Source: Azospirillum isscasi
GTDB taxonomy: Bacteria > Pseudomonadota > Alphaproteobacteria > Azospirillales > Azospirillaceae
Length of the DNA: 51,447 bases
NCBI RefSeq assembly: GCF_030849505.1
Contig: NZ_JAUJFI010000019.1
Coordinates: 1-51,447 of the forward strand
Direction: 5' to 3'
Shown here one piece after another: positions 49,823-51,447 of this stretch (the stretch's first letter is position 1; every line of letters starts with the position of its first letter). The position numbers were made by a program, and so were the translations under genes. The notes beneath the pieces were generated by a model. The model did no database searches. It saw nothing but the letters and a program-made list of their open reading frames with translations, and had not been told where the DNA came from.

Positions 49823-50005
49823 TCAGCCCTCGTCCCTGGGGGCGGCGTTGCGGGGCGGCGGCTCGATCACCGGGCCGACCTTCACGCTGCGGGCGGACAG
49901 CGGCACGATGTCGCCGATCGGCATGAAGGAACCGTCGGCCAGTTGCTGTGCCGGTTCCCACCGTCCATCGACCTTGATCCAGCGGTAAACGCTGTTGCTG
50001 TTCAT
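49823..50005 (-). CDS. Hypothetical 60-aa protein
   Basis: 60 aa starting MNSNSVYRWIKVDGRWEPAQ, with two short Trp/Tyr strands and a Pro-rich charged tail (VIEPPPRNAAPRDEG). No known domain. The ribosome site is weak (GGTG). It is downstream of the HU gene and its terminator on the same strand, so it probably has its own promoter in 50006-50091. Region 49694-49822 between it and the FixK-like gene is convergent and holds nothing clear. Confidence 0.5.
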   Translation of the reverse strand: MNSNSVYRWIKVDGRWEPAQQLADGSFMPIGDIVPLSARSVKVGPVIEPPPRNAAPRDEG

Positions 50006-50033
50006 CACATCACCAAGAGAAGCGTGCAGAAGA

Positions 50034-50059
50034 AAGGGGCGGCGTTGCCGCCGCCCCTT
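50034..50059 (-). terminator. Terminator of the HU gene
   Basis: Perfect 10-bp stem AAGGGGCGGC (50034-50043 with 50050-50059), loop of six, followed on the minus strand by TCTTCT. It lies 33 bp after the HU stop. Confidence 0.75.
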
Positions 50060-50091
50060 CATCCATCACAGGACCGGTCCTTGCGGCAGAC

Positions 50092-50376
50092 TTACTCGGC
50101 CTTGCCGTTGATGGCGTCCTTGAGGGCCTTGCCGGCGGAGAACTTCGGCGCCTTGGAGGCGGCGATCTTGATCTCCGCGCCGGTCTGCGGGTTGCGGCCC
50201 GTGCGCTCGCCGCGCTCGGCGATCTCGAACTGGCCGAAGCCCGGCAGCTTGACCGTCTCCCCCTTGACCAGCGCGTCCTGCAGGCTTTCCAGAACCGCGT
50301 CCAGCGCCTTGCCGGCGTCGGCCTTGGTGCCGCCCAGCTTGCCGGCGATCGCGTCGATGAGATCGGCCTTCGTCAT
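50092..50376 (-). CDS. hup: HU-family DNA-binding protein
   Basis: 94 aa, the typical HU size. MTKADLIDAIAGK start, DNA-binding beta arm with the GRNPQTGAEIKIAASKAPKF signature, and closing helix KALKDAIN. Nucleoid-associated homodimer that bends and compacts DNA. Start at 50376 has GGGA upstream; the open frame to 50469 is unsupported. Divergent from the ECF sigma gene. Confidence 0.95.
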   Translation of the reverse strand: MTKADLIDAIAGKLGGTKADAGKALDAVLESLQDALVKGETVKLPGFGQFEIAERGERTGRNPQTGAEIKIAASKAPKFSAGKALKDAINGKAE

Positions 50377-50553
50377 TCCCAATTCCCCTTGTTCGTGGCG
50401 GAACCCCAGCATCTTCCAGGGCTCCAGGCGCTTCTGACCTACTCCGCCCTGCGTCCGCGCGCAAGCCAATCCCGTCCCGATTTTTTTCCCCGGCGCGGAT
50501 TAAGCCGGGGCATGATCCGTATGCCGAATGCAAAGGATCAATCAGGGACGGTG

Positions 50554-51102
50554 ATGAAAGACGAGCTGGGACAGCATCTGGATGTTCTGCGGCGCTACGC
50601 CCTGGTCCTGATGCGCGACCCCGACCAGGCCGAGGATCTTGTCCAGGAGGCGCTCGTCAAGGCCATCGAGGGCTCGGCTTCCTTCACGGACGGGCGGGAC
50701 CTGCGCAAATGGCTGCTTGCCATCGTCCACAACACCTTCGTGGACCGCTGGCGGCGCCAGCAGGCCGAACGCCAGGCGACCGGCGAACTCATCTCGATGG
50801 CGGAGGAAGGTTCCCCGCCCGCGCAGTTGAGCCACGTCCATCTGGGCCAGACCATCGCGGCCCTGATGACCCTGCCGGTCGAACAGCGGGAGGCGCTGGT
50901 GCTCGTGGCGCTCGACGGCATGTCCTACCGGGACGCCGCCGAATGCCTGGGAATCCCCGTGGGCACGCTGATGTCACGCCTGGGCCGTGCGCGCGACGCG
51001 CTGCGGGCCAAGACGGGCGGCGGACGCCAGCCGTCATCGGAACAATCGGACCGCCCCCAAACCGACCGGGTTCAGCGCCCTTCGTTGCGCGTGGTGAAAT
51101 AG
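50554..51102 (+). CDS. ECF-family RNA polymerase sigma factor
   Basis: 182 aa. Region 2 (about 10-80; DPDQAEDLVQEALVKAIEG and the -10-binding helix KWLLAIVHNTFVDRWRR) and region 4 (about 100-155; LPVEQREALVLVALDGMSYR, then DAAECLGIPVGTLMSRLGRA) are intact, with a Gln/Arg-rich tail. ATG 50554 has AGGGA five bases upstream; ATG 50512 would add 14 residues. Followed 2 bp later by a likely anti-sigma factor, so activity should be controlled by its release. Confidence 0.92.
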   Translation: MKDELGQHLDVLRRYALVLMRDPDQAEDLVQEALVKAIEGSASFTDGRDLRKWLLAIVHNTFVDRWRRQQAERQATGELISMAEEGSPPAQLSHVHLGQTIAALMTLPVEQREALVLVALDGMSYRDAAECLGIPVGTLMSRLGRARDALRAKTGGGRQPSSEQSDRPQTDRVQRPSLRVVK

Positions 51103-51104
51103 CG

Positions 51105-51447
51105 ATGAACGAACCGATCAGCGACATCGACCTGAACGCCTATGTTGACGGCGAACTCGACGCGCAGCGCCGCATCGAGGTGGAAGCCTGGCTGGAGGCG
51201 AACCCCGAGGATGCCGCCCGCGTCATGCACGACATGCGCGTGCGCGACGAGATCCGGCTGTTCATGGACGGCCCGGCCCTGGAACGGGCGGCCCCGGAAA
51301 TGGCAGCGCCCGAACCGGCGGCTTCCGCCCCGGCCCAGCCGGCGGTCGCTTCCGGCGCGCCGCTGCCGCGGCGCAGGCAGTGGGGCGCCCTGTGGCGCCG
51401 TCCGGCGGCGGAACTGCTGAACCGGGCACGGGCCCCCGCCGCCTCGG
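51105..51447 (+). CDS. Anti-sigma factor, 3' partial (runs off the window)
   Basis: 114 residues visible, no stop before the right edge. N-terminus MNEPISDIDLNAYVDGELDA is typical of ECF anti-sigma factors (the YVDGEL motif in the sigma-binding helix), followed by a helix with EVEAWLEANPEDAARV and a Pro/Ala-rich linker. No zinc-binding HxxxCxxC is seen in the visible part. A membrane helix is expected beyond the edge. The start is 2 bp after the sigma stop. Confidence 0.8.
   Translation, partial: MNEPISDIDLNAYVDGELDAQRRIEVEAWLEANPEDAARVMHDMRVRDEIRLFMDGPALERAAPEMAAPEPAASAPAQPAVASGAPLPRRRQWGALWRRPAAELLNRARAPAAS

Noticed and set aside
50395..50440. GGAAC near the ECF sigma gene as an EcfG-type promoter
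   Set aside because: No CGTT-like -10 at the required spacing; the nearest GCGCTT is about 23 bp away.

Overview
The window is GC-rich (about 70% by eye) and codes densely on both strands. The gene content points to an alphaproteobacterium of the Azospirillum type. The signs are PilZ-carrying chemoreceptors, a FixL/FixJ/FixK-like cluster, an MdtABC-like RND pump, very large hybrid histidine kinases and a cytochrome c2-like protein. This placement is inferred from gene content only; no rRNA or tRNA gene was seen.

Layout. (1) 1-12008, + strand: a nonribosomal peptide operon with overlapping or near-abutting genes. It encodes a multimodular NRPS ending in a thioester-reductase domain, an Fe(II)/2-oxoglutarate oxygenase, two half-size cyclic-peptide-type ABC exporters and a type II thioesterase. 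A hairpin terminator follows at about 12080. (2) 12214-14300: a DUF697 protein, a 65-residue membrane protein and an SPFH/band-7 protein. (3) 14343-18681: two divergent chemoreceptors. One is soluble with protoglobin, MCP, PilZ and CZB modules; the other is membrane-bound with Cache, HAMP, MCP and PilZ modules. (4) 18810-20760, - strand: a periplasmic cytochrome c and a pentapeptide-repeat protein. (5) 21201-28789, + strand: a receiver-only protein and two hybrid histidine kinases. The first kinase carries a poly-HAMP array built from 276-bp DNA repeats. (6) 28823-33166: mostly housekeeping or accessory genes (DUF3108, GNAT, EamA transporter, a 60-aa ORF, a GMC oxidoreductase). (7) 33395-42703, - strand: a complete RND efflux operon (adaptor, two inner-membrane pumps, outer-membrane factor). 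(8) 43021-45945: a class I aminotransferase and a divergent succinyl-CoA:acetate CoA-transferase-type enzyme. (9) 46095-49693, + strand: a FixL-like kinase with two PAS domains that both keep the haem-ligand pattern, then FixJ, a stand-alone receiver and a FixK-like Crp/Fnr regulator. (10) 49823-51447: a small ORF, an HU-type DNA-binding protein, an ECF sigma factor and the start of its likely anti-sigma factor, cut by the window edge.

Common theme. Much of the window senses redox state, oxygen or c-di-GMP and passes this to motility or transcription: globin-MCP-PilZ, Cache-MCP-PilZ, FixL with two haem-type PAS domains, FixK and poly-HAMP hybrid kinases. The strongest candidates for undescribed biology are the globin-MCP-PilZ-CZB receptor, the tandem haem-PAS FixL and the reductase-terminated NRPS operon. 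All functional statements rest on motif reading; no database search was run.
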